This document shows positions 37,370 through 55,224 of a DNA stretch of 64,000 nucleotides, piece after piece. A program made the translations under genes and the position numbers. Under the pieces are notes generated by a model. That model saw only the letters and a program-made list of their open reading frames with translations. It searched no databases and was not told the DNA's origin. The stretch comes from Zeus faber (lineage: Eukaryota > Chordata > Actinopteri > Zeiformes > Zeidae): contig OY482851.1 of assembly GCA_960531495.1 (NCBI GenBank), positions 12,273,829 through 12,337,828 on the forward strand, written 5' to 3'. Each line of letters starts with the position of its first letter. Within the stretch, counting starts at the first letter, position 1.

Positions 37370-40300
37370 GAAGCATTCCTCGGCCTTTTCTTGTGTATCA
37401 GATTAACTTCAAGCCGATTTCACTATGTGTTCTATAGTTGAGTCCTTACACCTTTTGTACGTCTACAGAACCAGCATCTGTTTGTGTTGAAGAACAACAT
37501 CGAGGTGGCTACGTTCCAGAACAACGCCCCTCAGTACCTCCCCCTGTCTGAGGAGTTCTGGAAGGCACTGGCCAGGCTGCCGGCGGTCTATAACTACGCG
37601 GCGTACCGTCAGGTCCTGGAGCGCTTCGGAACACACTACATCTCCGAGGGAACCCTCGGCGGCCACTTCCACCTCGTCGCGTCCACCAGCGCAGAAGTCG
37701 CCAAGCGCTTCTGTGAGAAAAGTCCTCCTTATTTTTCGAGGCTCCCACGGGAGCTTTAAAGGCGTGGTGAAATGCACTCTTTTCTAGCCTCGCGTATCGC
37801 TGTGCTTGTGCATTTCATAATTCTCTTCTCTGTGAAAAAGGAGCTGATGTGTAAAAGGTGAAAATGTGTTTCTGTTTCTTTTTTTTTTTTACTCGTCACC
37901 ACATCAGATACACTCATGCATACAGCCAATCAGATAAAATAATCACATTAAGAAGCATCGCCCACACTAGGAAGCCACGCCCATGTTTGCCCATCCGCTG
38001 AACTGACCTTTCTTTCTATTGGAAACATAATGGAAGTCATATACAAATAAGACAAAATATTTAATGTTTAATAATGCAATAATAATAATAATAATGGTAT
38101 TTGTTTGGTTGTCGTTCACTGGTGGCGTGATGTAGAAAACAACATTGTCGTGATTTTCTTCTGCGACCTATTTTATGGATTAACAGCAATGAAAAAACAC
38201 ACTTCTAAACCTTTCCTGTAAGGAGCCGCTGTCTGTGCCATCGGACGCGCCGCCGCCCTGTGTTACCGCTCTCTGACGTTAACTCTCATTCAGCTTTTGA
38301 GCTGTCACATGGGACCTGCGGTCAGGGTCCTGTATTTGGGCAGCGGTGACTTCCTGTCCTCTGTCCCCCTTTCACACAGCTGAGCGCAAAATGACCATGA
38401 ATAAATGTGTCACTACCAGACGGTGGTACCTTTTCATCCCCGTAACCACAGAAGATTGTACGGATGACGACCACTCTTCCACAGACAGGCCCGCGGGTAA
38501 AAACAAAAAGATGACCCTAAACCTGAATATACTCTATGTGAAATATATATAAACCCACATTGGAATCCCGAGGAAGGCAACATCCGAATCAGACCCTGAT
38601 TAGTCCTGATTGCTTTTGTGAGATAGATTTTGTGAGGAACAACCACATAAGGAAAGTGGAACCCATTGGAGGGGGCCCCAGGCACATAGCGGCGCTGGAG
38701 ACAATGGACCTCAGCGATCCCGTCAGGAACTGGGAAAAGTTCAGCAACTGGGCCGCGTCCGTCTCATCAGCTCCGCAGGTCGTGACCAAAAAGGTGCGGG
38801 GAAAGAGAAGATGACTTTGTTGGTCTGTTTGCTCTTCCATATTCCACACAGTTCATGTTAAAATCGCACGCTTTTCTTTTTTCACCCACCCACCCCCCTC
38901 CCTCCCTCACTCCCCTTCCCGGATCCGGATGTGTGTCTCGGCAGCTCCGGCCGCTGTCGGAGCTGGTGAAGGAGGTGCAGTGCTCCGGGATGAAGCGGCT
39001 GTACCTGCGCCGGGCCATAGACCAGTACCTGGCAGAGAGACACCCCTGCCGCTGCCGGCCCTGCAGGAACAACGGCCTGGTCGTGGTGAAGGGAGACATC
39101 TGTAAATGCATCTGTAAGCCCGGCACCAGTGGAGAGGACTGCGGGCAGGGGAGCGAAGCGGAGGGCCAGCAGGGTGGGTCTCAGGAGAAATGATATATGA
39201 ATGAATGCTCTTTTCCACTGTAGCCGGTGCTCTGTGGGAAAGTCAGTGATGGTATTAGGGCTCAGAGAAAGTGCGATCCAATTGCGCAATAATATTAATT
39301 GAGCGTATTAGTAGGGTTTGTCAGAAATGCACTCTGACAATGGCTGCTCCCAGTGCTAACTTTTTATTATGTGGCACTTACAAAGTGCTTCACAGAACAC
39401 AGATGAAATAAAATAAAGTGCGGTCCGGTTAAGAACTTGTGAGAGTGAGAAAGATAAAAGTACGTGCATGCAGTACATTCTATTTCGGACTTCCTCTGCC
39501 CCCATTCCCCCATTCTAGGCCGCTTAAAGATCCTCTAACACATCCATTCTGCAAGGCTTGTGTTTCTTAATTGTCAAATATTGGTTCAAAACTCCACACG
39601 ACATGAAATGTAACACAAACCACGACTGTACGTAATGCTGTATAATGTATAATCTATGTCCCAGTCTTCTCCACTGGCTGTATTGTATTGATACCTATAG
39701 TAATAGTTTATCCCCTTATTTTAGCTCACTTTTACATTTCCTGACGAAATAATCCCAGGAGAGGAAAATAGGGAATGCACCAAAGCATGATGAGTGAGAT
39801 AAGGACGACAAACAAACGCAGGGAGGATTAGTCCGATCGTCTATTTGCTTTTGTCCTGAACCTTCGCAAACCTTCGCTTCGCTCGTGATCTTTGCACCGA
39901 GCCTCTGTGTCCCCCCCCCACCAACCCCCCCGAAGGAGTGATCCACGGCAGCTGGTCCTGCTGGTCAGAGTGGACTCAGTGTTCCTGGAATCAAAGGACA
40001 CGGTGGCGGTCCTGCTCCAATCCGACCCCGGCGGGCGGCGGCCACCACTGCAACGGGAAGCCACTGGAGACATCCGAGTGTGAAGGGCAGGAGTTGGAGT
40101 ATTTCAAGTAGGAGGGATTGAAAAATGGGAGCGTTTTGAATCCCGGCTGCTGAACGGCAGAAGTGACCTGATGGATCGTTCCACAGCCATGACTCACGAG
40201 TGTGTTTTGAAATCCCTCTCCAGGACGATGGAGCCCCAGTGCTTTGACCTGTCGGCCCAGCCAAAGCAAAAGTGTGAAAACCCGCCTCCTCTAGTCAACG

Positions 40301-42291
40301 GATTTGTTTTGGTAAAGCCGCAGCTCATCTTAATTTTATTCAAGCCGAACCGATGCTCCCAAACAACTCACACATCCTGCCGTGTCTTGCAACCGACAGT
40401 CAGTCGAACCGAATGCGTTTTTGATGAAAATACGACGGTTGTATTTAACTCAGTGAGCCATATTTCAGTGTTCGTCACCTGATTTGATTTATGTTATTGT
40501 TTTCGCACCACAGAACCCTCAGGACGTGTACCTCGTGGGGAGCAGTGCGGAGTACTCGTGCACTCCGGAGTACTATTTGAGCGGAAGCAGCGTCATAGAG
40601 TGTGTTGCTGATCAGATGTGGTCCGGCCGCCCCGGATTGTGTACCAGTAGGTGGAGATTTCATTTTAGTTTAACATGCACGTTAAATAAACTGAGCGGGG
40701 CCCATTACGGTTCACATGTTATCAGGGTTCCATAGGAAGAGGAAAAAGGAATGACAAGTGACAAGTGAATTGACTTTTGACATCCGCAGGTGTGATGTTG
40801 AGGTCCGTGATGTTTTGATTAGAAAGTTGTGGAGAACAAGCTGAACTTGTCTCTTTAGTCCAGTGTTTCCACCTTTTTTCTTTCACTGCACACTTTTTTT
40901 TACAATGAAATAATACCACCTCACACCACTACCCTGTAAACCACCAAAAACGTCCGAAACATGTAGTACTATGCTTATTATTGTTATTTATGGCCTAATT
41001 ATGGTAATACAGACTCGTAGACGATTAGGACGAGGACTAAATTTAAGTCCAAGGTGAGCCGGGGTATTTGACATAATTCATACAGGATGTGACTGATTGA
41101 CACCTTCCGTTCCACCGAAATAAATCGATTTGACAGAATAAAATGATTCTTGTGGGAATTCCATTCAGAACTCTTCAGACTCTTCGGACTCTCGTTCGTT
41201 GAGGAAGTCCTGTCTTGCTCTCCGCGCTTTACACCAACTGATCTGAGCACACAGTGGGTCTGAGAATCGAACGACTCCTTTTTGCTGAGCAAGTCGTCAA
41301 GGACCCATTTCTCAAAAATAGTCAAAGTTTTCATCACTTTTCATCATAACATAGAGTCCTCACTTTCAAAGTCAAACTTGTTCCGCTGGAGCTGCTATTC
41401 CGTCTGGAACTGATGAATTAGTGCTGTCTCGCAAATTTGATCTTGCAACGCAACAAGTTCATTTCCGTCGTTTTTGTTTTTTTTAGAGTGGAATTTGAAT
41501 TTCTTTTCACGGCACACCTGGCGGGCTCTCGCGGCCCGCTTTTGTGTCACGAACCAGAGGTTGAAATAACACGGCCCCTGATTTAACGGTAACTGTAGTG
41601 AGTATTGATTTGTGATTTTGGTTCGTGCTGCACACTTGTCTGTCTCCAGTCTCGAGGTGCAAGGCGGCGATGCTGTCTGAAGGCGTGATCGCTTCTCCGC
41701 CGAAGCCAGTCTATGACATTGGGGAGAAGATCACCCTGTCGTGTCCAGACAGAAGACAGATAGTCGGCGCGACCGAGCTGATCTGCAACCCCAGTCTGAG
41801 CTTCTCACCCAGGCCAGCAGCCACCACTTGTAGCCAAGGTGTGTCCTACTCTTCGCCTGTGTAAAAAAAAATATATATATCTAAGCTATTGAAAACAGAA
41901 GCTGGTAAAATAAAATATAAATGCATTATAATGTAGATCTGCCACCAAATTCTGTTTTACTATTCATTGCTTCCACAATTTCGTACATGTATTGCTTTTT
42001 TTCAGGGTGGAAAATAAAGATAAGATGTCACTGTCGTTAAAAGGGCATCATATCATATAAACATGTTTTTATTCTATTCTTTCCGAAGCAACTCAAACCG
42101 CCACTCCCACTGTGCAATGTCAACCATGGGAGAAATCTGCGAGGGGAAAATGTGTTTGTAAAATGCCACCTGAGTGCACGTATGTCTTACCTTTTTTGCT
42201 GATTTATTATTTTCATTTATAATTATGATTTATTATATTATATATCATAATATTAGTAATAACAATAATAATAATAATAATAATTATTATT

Positions 42292-42322
<31 letters not shown>

Positions 42323-43025
42323 TTTATTAAAACTATTATTATTATTTCACTTGTATTTTTCTATTATTTATATATTTTTAATGAAAGTCAAGGTCTAACA
42401 ACATCAGCTGCTGCTCCTGATGGTAATATTATTTGTTTTAGTATAGTATTAAGTTAGTATTAACACAATTCATTTTTATTGATAATAAACCGATAATGAC
42501 TGATTATGACGTTGTTGTGTCATTAGATCATCTTTGGGGGTGTGTGTCGCCATGCCCCATCAGGAAAGCACGACTCTGATCACCGTGTGCAAGTTCCACG
42601 CCATGCAGTGTCTCGGGAAGGGCCCCAATCTGGCGGAGCACAGCGCCTGCCAGTGGCCGCCGCGCGCCACTACGGCCTGCAGCAGCTGCCAGATGTGGGA
42701 GGCCTGCAACGGTAAGAACAGGAGGAGGAGGAACCGAGGGGGAAACTAACCAAGGTGCCCTCTCAAATCTCGGCATTGAGGTCCGGTCCGGACAAAGCGC
42801 AGAACAAGCCCCGAATAACCCTTCGTGTCCGTCCGTGCAGACATAACCAACATGTGCCGTTGCAAGGATGTTTCGGAGTGCACGGCGCCGGGCATGAGCG
42901 TGTGCGTGCGCGTCGGCGACGACGCGACGGCGCCCTCTCAGACGATGAGCGAGTGCGAGGCAGGGCTGCGGCGGTGTCGCGGGGAAGTCGTGGCGGTGGT
43001 CGCCGTCCGGCCCTGCGAGCCCTGA
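31434..43025 (+). CDS. c7: Complement component C7, whole gene
   Basis: Eighteen coding exons (listed separately) join without a phase conflict to 2526 bases, 841 residues plus stop; human C7 is 843. Domains in order: signal peptide (1 to about 26), TSP1 (about 29-82), LDLRa (about 84-122, with [17 protein letters not shown]), MACPF (about 125-455, with FGTHY and EGTLGG around residues 297-308), EGF-like (about 456-487), TSP1 (about 500-550, WSCWSEW C-mannosylation motif), two CCP/sushi modules (569-688) and two factor-I-like FIM modules (695-841). One N-terminal TSP1 rather than two rules out C6, and the C-terminal FIM pair rules out C8 and C9. C7 binds C5b-6 in plasma and inserts into target membranes to start membrane attack complex assembly. 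No break or frameshift is seen. Confidence 0.96.
31620..31684 (+). CDS. c7: c7 coding exon 2 (signal peptide)
   Basis: Acceptor CTTACTTACAG, donor GTAAGG. It codes the hydrophobic signal segment [14 protein letters not shown] and ends in phase 2. Confidence 0.82.
31785..31863 (+). CDS. c7: c7 coding exon 3 (first TSP1, part 1)
   Basis: Codes [20 protein letters not shown] after a short lead. The acceptor at 31784 (GTCAAG) is required because the later CAG at about 31797 would put a stop codon in frame. Donor GTCAGG, phase 0. Confidence 0.87.
31990..33012 (-). mobile_element. Dispersed repeat, copy B (inverted relative to copy A)
   Basis: In c7 intron 3. The reverse complement matches the copy at 5100-6155 block by block, including the ATTGCGATCG-free version of the centre and the repeated TTCCACAATAATGG module. 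Copy B lacks the GC-rich insertion of copy A. No coding capacity is seen. Confidence 0.6.
33030..33620. mobile_element. Further repeat fragments in c7 intron 3
   Basis: AATAATCGTGATAAATAATC to GCCATAATCATGCGGCCCC (33045-33126) resembles the end of a short DNA element common in fish. CATTGCTGCCTGCAGCTACA at about 33312 matches, inverted, the GCTGCAGGCAGC at the start of repeat copy A (5078) and a copy near 36228. Boundaries uncertain. Confidence 0.4.
34204..34345 (+). CDS. c7: c7 coding exon 4 (TSP1 end, LDLRa start)
   Basis: Codes the [20 protein letters not shown] part of TSP1, then [10 protein letters not shown] of the LDLRa module. Acceptor TTTTAG, donor GTCGGA, phase 1. Confidence 0.95.
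34491..34641 (+). CDS. c7: c7 coding exon 5 (LDLRa end, MACPF start)
   Basis: Codes [17 protein letters not shown], the acidic calcium-binding part of LDLRa, then the start of the MACPF region. Acceptor CTTAATAG, donor GTAAGT, phase 2. Confidence 0.95.
35090..35190 (+). repeat. (CA)n microsatellite
   Basis: About 48 CA copies in c7 intron 5, followed by telomere-like CCCTAAACCTAACCCTA at 35194. Confidence 0.96.
35270..35408 (+). CDS. c7: c7 coding exon 6 (MACPF)
   Basis: Codes [18 protein letters not shown], a block characteristic of C7. Acceptor CTCTCCAG, donor GTTGGT, phase 0. Confidence 0.93.
36695..36733 (-). mobile_element. Inverted copy of the TTTATTAATCCC repeat core
   Basis: CCTGGGGATTAATAAAGTG plus TTATCTTATCTTATC, the reverse complement of the core seen at 28563 and 52757. 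It follows an ATATT repeat. Confidence 0.45.
36998..37141 (+). CDS. c7: c7 coding exon 7 (MACPF)
   Basis: Codes [20 protein letters not shown] and the following serine/threonine- and charge-rich loop, 48 codons. Acceptor TTCATCCAG, donor GTGCGT. Confidence 0.92.
37180..37368 (+). repeat. (CTAT)n/(CTGT)n compound microsatellite
   Basis: Tetranucleotide repeats of TCTA and TCTG in c7 intron 7, about 190 bases, ending 100 bases before exon 8. Confidence 0.96.
37469..37712 (+). CDS. c7: c7 coding exon 8 (MACPF core)
   Basis: Holds the MACPF signature region: [20 protein letters not shown]. Acceptor GTCTACAG, donor GTGAGA, phase 1. Confidence 0.96.
38380..38496 (+). CDS. c7: c7 coding exon 9 (MACPF)
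   Basis: Codes [20 protein letters not shown] and an acidic stretch. Acceptor TTCACACAG, donor GTAAAA, phase 1. This part is divergent from mammals. Confidence 0.87.
38627..38793 (+). CDS. c7: c7 coding exon 10 (MACPF end)
   Basis: Codes [20 protein letters not shown] through [19 protein letters not shown]. The phase demands acceptor GAGATAG at 38626, which has a poor pyrimidine tract; the AG at 38636 would read into a stop. Donor GTGCGG, phase 0. Confidence 0.82.
38945..39173 (+). CDS. c7: c7 coding exon 11 (MACPF tail, EGF-like)
   Basis: Codes [15 protein letters not shown], then the cysteine-rich EGF-like module [11 protein letters not shown]...CKCICKPG. Acceptor CTCGGCAG, donor GTGGGT, phase 1. 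Confidence 0.95.
39936..40107 (+). CDS. c7: c7 coding exon 12 (second TSP1)
   Basis: Codes [19 protein letters not shown] and [15 protein letters not shown], typical of the C-terminal TSP1 repeat of C7. Acceptor CCCCGAAG, donor GTAGGA, phase 2. Confidence 0.95.
40224..40311 (+). CDS. c7: c7 coding exon 13 (CCP1 start)
   Basis: Codes [20 protein letters not shown], the linker and first cysteine of CCP1. Acceptor CTCTCCAG, donor GTAAAG, phase 0. Confidence 0.94.
40514..40646 (+). CDS. c7: c7 coding exon 14 (CCP1)
   Basis: Codes the CCP fold pattern [17 protein letters not shown] and CVADQMWSG. Acceptor CACCACAG, donor GTAGGT, phase 1. Confidence 0.95.
41650..41838 (+). CDS. c7: c7 coding exon 15 (CCP2)
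   Basis: Codes the second sushi module, with [19 protein letters not shown]. Acceptor TGTCTCCAG, donor GTGTGT, phase 1. Confidence 0.95.
42089..42179 (+). CDS. c7: c7 coding exon 16 (FIM1 start)
   Basis: Codes [20 protein letters not shown], the opening of the first factor-I module. Acceptor TTTCCGAAG, donor GTATGT, phase 2. Confidence 0.93.
42245..42345 (+). repeat. (AAT)n/(ATT)n inverted trinucleotide tract
   Basis: AAT repeats run directly into ATT repeats at about 42281, so the tract is its own inverted repeat and could form a hairpin. In c7 intron 16. Confidence 0.9.
42527..42711 (+). CDS. c7: c7 coding exon 17 (FIM1 to FIM2)
   Basis: Codes [20 protein letters not shown] and [11 protein letters not shown]. 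Acceptor GTGTCATTAG, donor GTAAGA, phase 1. Confidence 0.94.
42841..43025 (+). CDS. c7: c7 coding exon 18 (FIM2) and stop
   Basis: Codes [20 protein letters not shown] and [14 protein letters not shown], ending RPCEP before TGA at 43023. Acceptor CCGTGCAG. The extreme GC content in this exon contrasts with the AT-rich intron before it. Confidence 0.96.
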
Positions 43026-43212
43026 GAGCGGAGGAGACGCCGTGACTTTCATTTGTCCTCCCCTCCCTCCCTCCCTCCCTCTCGTCCTCTCTCACTTCCT
43101 TCTTGGTCTTGCTCTGTAATCATGTTTCTGTACTGAATTAGAGAGGCATTAATGGTACACACACTTTCAATGGCACAGTGCTCCTTTTCACACATCAACA
43201 TTATGACAACTC

Positions 43213-43218
43213 AATAAA
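43213..43218 (+). terminator. c7: AATAAA polyadenylation signal of c7
   Basis: AATAAA 188 bases after the c7 stop codon, followed by TG-rich sequence (GGTGTCTGTA). It implies a short 3'UTR. Confidence 0.7.
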
Positions 43219-43886
43219 GGATTTATAGACAACAACCAAAATGGTGTCTGTATTCTCTCCTTATCATTTGAGAAATGTCTTTCTGCTCATCGATCCAATA
43301 AGACAGCGTTTTACAACCACGGAGCAGTCTGTAAGTCTGTTTACTGAGCTCTCGGGTGGACGGTTATTTTATGTAACGTTTACGCTCTACAGACGACACA
43401 GAACTCTCAAATGCGCCTTTTGGTCAGCGACATGAGTCTCTTCACCCGGAGAAAAGAAAAACAAAAAACTTGGAAGTTTTTTTCGCCAGAGCTAAAATGT
43501 AGAAATGTCCGTCGTCTCCGTCGTCTGAGGTGGTCTGTTCCTCTCGGTCTATTTCCGAACGTGTCCTCTGTTCAACAAGCCAGACGAGGCTCAGCCTGCC
43601 AAGCAAGCCCCTGCTGACAAACTATTCCTGCCTCTGGCTCAATGCCTCTGTGTGTGTGTGTGTGTGCGTGTGTGTGTCTGTGTGTGTTCTTGCATGTGTA
43701 TGTGTGTGTGTGTACGGTGTGTTCTTGCACGTATGTTTGTATCTGTGTGTGTGTATGTGTGTGTGTTCTTGCATGTGTGTGTTCTTGCATGTGTGTGCTG
43801 TGTGTGTGTGTGTATGTGTGTGTGTGTGTGTGTACATGTGTGTACTTGCATGTTTGTGTGTATGTGTGTGTGTATATGTGTGTGTA

Positions 43887-43917
<31 letters not shown>

Positions 43918-44218
43918 ATGTGTGTGTTCTTGCATGTGTGTGTCTGTGTGTGTATGTGTGTGTTCTTGCATGTGTGTGTCTGTGTGTCTGTATGTGTGTG
44001 TTTGTACATGTGTGTACTTGCATGTTTGTGTGTATGTGTGTGTGTGTACGTGGATGTGTGTACGTGTGTGTATGTGTGTGTGTGTGTGTGTGTGTTTGTG
44101 TGTGTGTGTTTATGTGTGTGTTCTTGCATGTGTGTGTGTATGTGTGTGTGTGTACGTGTGTGTGTACGTGTGTACATGTGTGTGTGTTTGTGTGTGTGTG
44201 TGTACGTGTGTGTTCTTG

Positions 44219-44251
<33 letters not shown>

Positions 44252-45860
44252 ACGTGTGACAGTGTGCCGCTTAATCATGATGCAGACGTAGAGAGGTGTG
44301 AGTGCCAGATATGGAGGATTTGCCAGACTTCCACTGGAGTATTATATTTTGTGGGTTGTTTATATTTCAAATTAGGTCAAGCATACGAGGTACGTCTTTC
44401 AACCACTGGTAAAATAATTCAACCTTCAGAACTTTTTGCTTCCGGGGATTCAGGAACTCTGCAAGCACCAGATTGTCACATTTTGAATCAAATTTTTTTT
44501 AACGTACTTCTGCCAGAAAGAATATCCTGGTTTTAGTTGAGTCGACTTCATCTTTGTCTTATGTTGTTAATGTCTTTTTGATGATTGTATAAAAGATTGT
44601 GTTTTTATTAAGTAAGCGGGCCGCAGCTTTTCGCGTAAATTCAGTTTTCATGACGAAATTTCAGCCAAGAGGTTTCATATGGAAAAATAGGCCTGACCTG
44701 ACCAACATTACTGTCTGGCCACAGCTTCCGCACTCTTGCGTGCACCGACTTACATTAGACTTTAAAATGTCGGGATTTTCTTCTCCACTCACTCACAAAG
44801 AAAAAAAATCTCACAATGAAAATACATAAATAGACAATTCCTGGAGAAATGATGAAATGATGACCCTGTGTGGTCGTTTATGTATTAAAAGATTAATATT
44901 GCTATCAGACAAGATTTAAATCCCCCCCGCGTATGTTTCTATTAATAGAAACTGTCACATCATCAGTAATACCATGCCCTTGAGCAAGGCAAAGGTTGCA
45001 CCCCCTGGGGGAGGTGGCATGCTCATCAATCTAACAAGAGTACCTCATCGACTTCAACCCCAGGAAGGTTGAGGGTTTGACCCCATCTGCAGTTTTGCAT
45101 AGTTGGGTAAATCTTGCGGTCGGTGTACACTACAGGGACCAAGCTGACTTCTGTGTGTACAGTACGCCTCGCTCAAGGGAATTCATTCATTTATTTTGTG
45201 TTGGGAGGAATCCAACCCATCAGGCCACAGGGTTCATCTTCAGCGCCTTGCCCAAGGAACCTCAGGGTACCCGTTCAACTAATTAGGCCCTGGACGAACT
45301 CCAGAACCGGCCCCAGTGAGGTTCCAACCCGGAACCCCACCCAGAATGGTTGAGGCAACACATACTGTACACACACACACATACATACATGTTAAACTGA
45401 GAAAACCTTAAACAATATATATTTTTTAACAAATTCAACAAATAAAATTAACGTTTTCAAGTTGACTCCTGATGACTCATATCTAACAAAATGTCCGTGT
45501 ATTTTATGTTGTTTCACAGTTCCCCTTGCCCTCTCGCTTCTTTTTCTACTCGTGGTCAATGTTTTTCTGCACATTATGTTCAGTGCATTTACATGTGATT
45601 TAAATGTTCGGTCCCTAACATTTTACCCCCGATGTAATATCTAATCATAAATTCAATGACATGTTTATTTTTTGTTCATTTCGTTTTTTTCACAATTCAA
45701 CCCTGCGATGTACTGCTTAGCGTGCGCTCCGGTCCTCTGCACCCAAATTTAAACCAACCTTAAAGGCGACTTTAGGACCACCTGTGGCCGCCTAGTGGAG
45801 AAAGTGAGGCGTTACACCACGTCGACGAAGAGAGGAAACTGAGCCCGAAAAAATTCAATA
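43219..45860. other. Intergenic region between c7 and rgs7bp (convergent genes)
   Basis: Contains a degenerate TG array (43650-44250) and otherwise AT-rich sequence without credible exons. Frames of 200-290 codons here come from the TG array. The phrases CCTTGAGCAAGGC and CTTGCCCAAGGAACCTCAGG (44980-45265) are familiar from fish repeats, but no element can be delimited. Confidence 0.6.
43650..44255 (+). repeat. Degenerate TG-rich minisatellite
   Basis: About 600 bases of TG repeats with a recurring longer unit, GTGTTCTTGCATGTGTGTGT, present eight or more times. An old TG microsatellite re-amplified as a minisatellite. Confidence 0.92.
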
Positions 45861-46871
45861 ACAAAAGTTTTATTAACAATGTAAAATGACTTATAGCTTT
45901 TATCAGCTTTCACTACAATACCTTCACCATGCCCTAAACACTGACCACTATCATAAACAAGCAGAACCCATGCTGTCCGCCCCGCCGGGCTGATCGCACC
46001 AGGCGGCGGCGGACACCCCCTGCTTAAAACCACCCACAGATTCTTTGCAAACAGATCTCAACTTCGAAACAACCCAGAGCGCATCGCGTAGAGTATGTGT
46101 ATATACAAGTCTAACGTCTCCATTTATAGATAGATATTGTGTGCAAAGAAGTTTTTCTTGTATCATATATTCCTCTTTGAAGCTGGAAAAGAAAAGGAAA
46201 AAAGTTAGGTTCAGGTTTTTGGTTCATGGAAGACTAAAATAATTGAAGTACATTGAGAAGAGAAACAGCAAGAAACAGAAAACAGAGACATTGATACACG
46301 ACAAACTGGCCGGGTCCGCCGGCGCCGCGGCACGGGCGGACGCGGCTGGAACTTTATCTTTGCAAGTGCCATCCTCGAATACTTGGATGGAGTCTATGAG
46401 TAAGTTATTACGTTGTTTCTGACACAAACAAACACTAATCGTCCCTTTTTTTTTTTTTTTTTTTTTACATGAGTCTTCTCATGTTCACTCACTCAGCAAT
46501 CATAGTTTTTGTGAAAGTTATTGAACATTAACATTAATTCATAAAATTACCTCTCATTCCCTTTTACGTTGGACAAGCAAGGTATCGGACTTTGTATTCA
46601 CCAGAAAAAAAAAAAGGAAAAATCTTTCGCAAAACATCTTAAAATATATGTGCGTGACTATCGTTGCCATTACATTGCAATTACAATTCTTCTTTGTATT
46701 ACAAAATAAAATTATAAAATGGCCAGCCTTTAAAAAAAAAAAAAAAAAAAAAAGGAGAAAGGAGAAAGGGGGAGGACAATATATCTGAAAATGGCAGTAA
46801 TAGATTGGTGGGTGGTGAAGGACGGTGGGTAATGGTGTCTTTGCCGCCTCCCACCCAGGAAGGCGGGGCCC
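45855..46871 (-). other. rgs7bp: rgs7bp 3'UTR (extent inferred)
   Basis: Non-coding sequence after the rgs7bp stop on the minus strand, with T and A runs at 46447-46466 and 46730-46754. Nothing coding is visible. Confidence 0.5.
45869..45874 (-). terminator. rgs7bp: AATAAA polyadenylation signal of rgs7bp
   Basis: TTTATT on the + strand, reading AATAAA on the minus strand, 1.0 kb after the rgs7bp stop codon. Other minus-strand signals could be used. Confidence 0.45.

Positions 46872-55224
<8,353 letters not shown>

Noticed and set aside
31434..43025. Identification as complement C6
   Set aside because: Only one TSP1 module precedes LDLRa, and the module blocks fit C7 better; the length of 841 residues fits C7.
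42528..43095. Minus-strand frames of 174 and 110 codons
   Set aside because: Shadows of the GC-rich c7 exons 17 and 18.
43530..44536. Cys/Val-rich frames up to 294 codons that resemble metallothionein-like proteins
   Set aside because: Composition of the degenerate TG array, open in several frames; no real cysteine motif.
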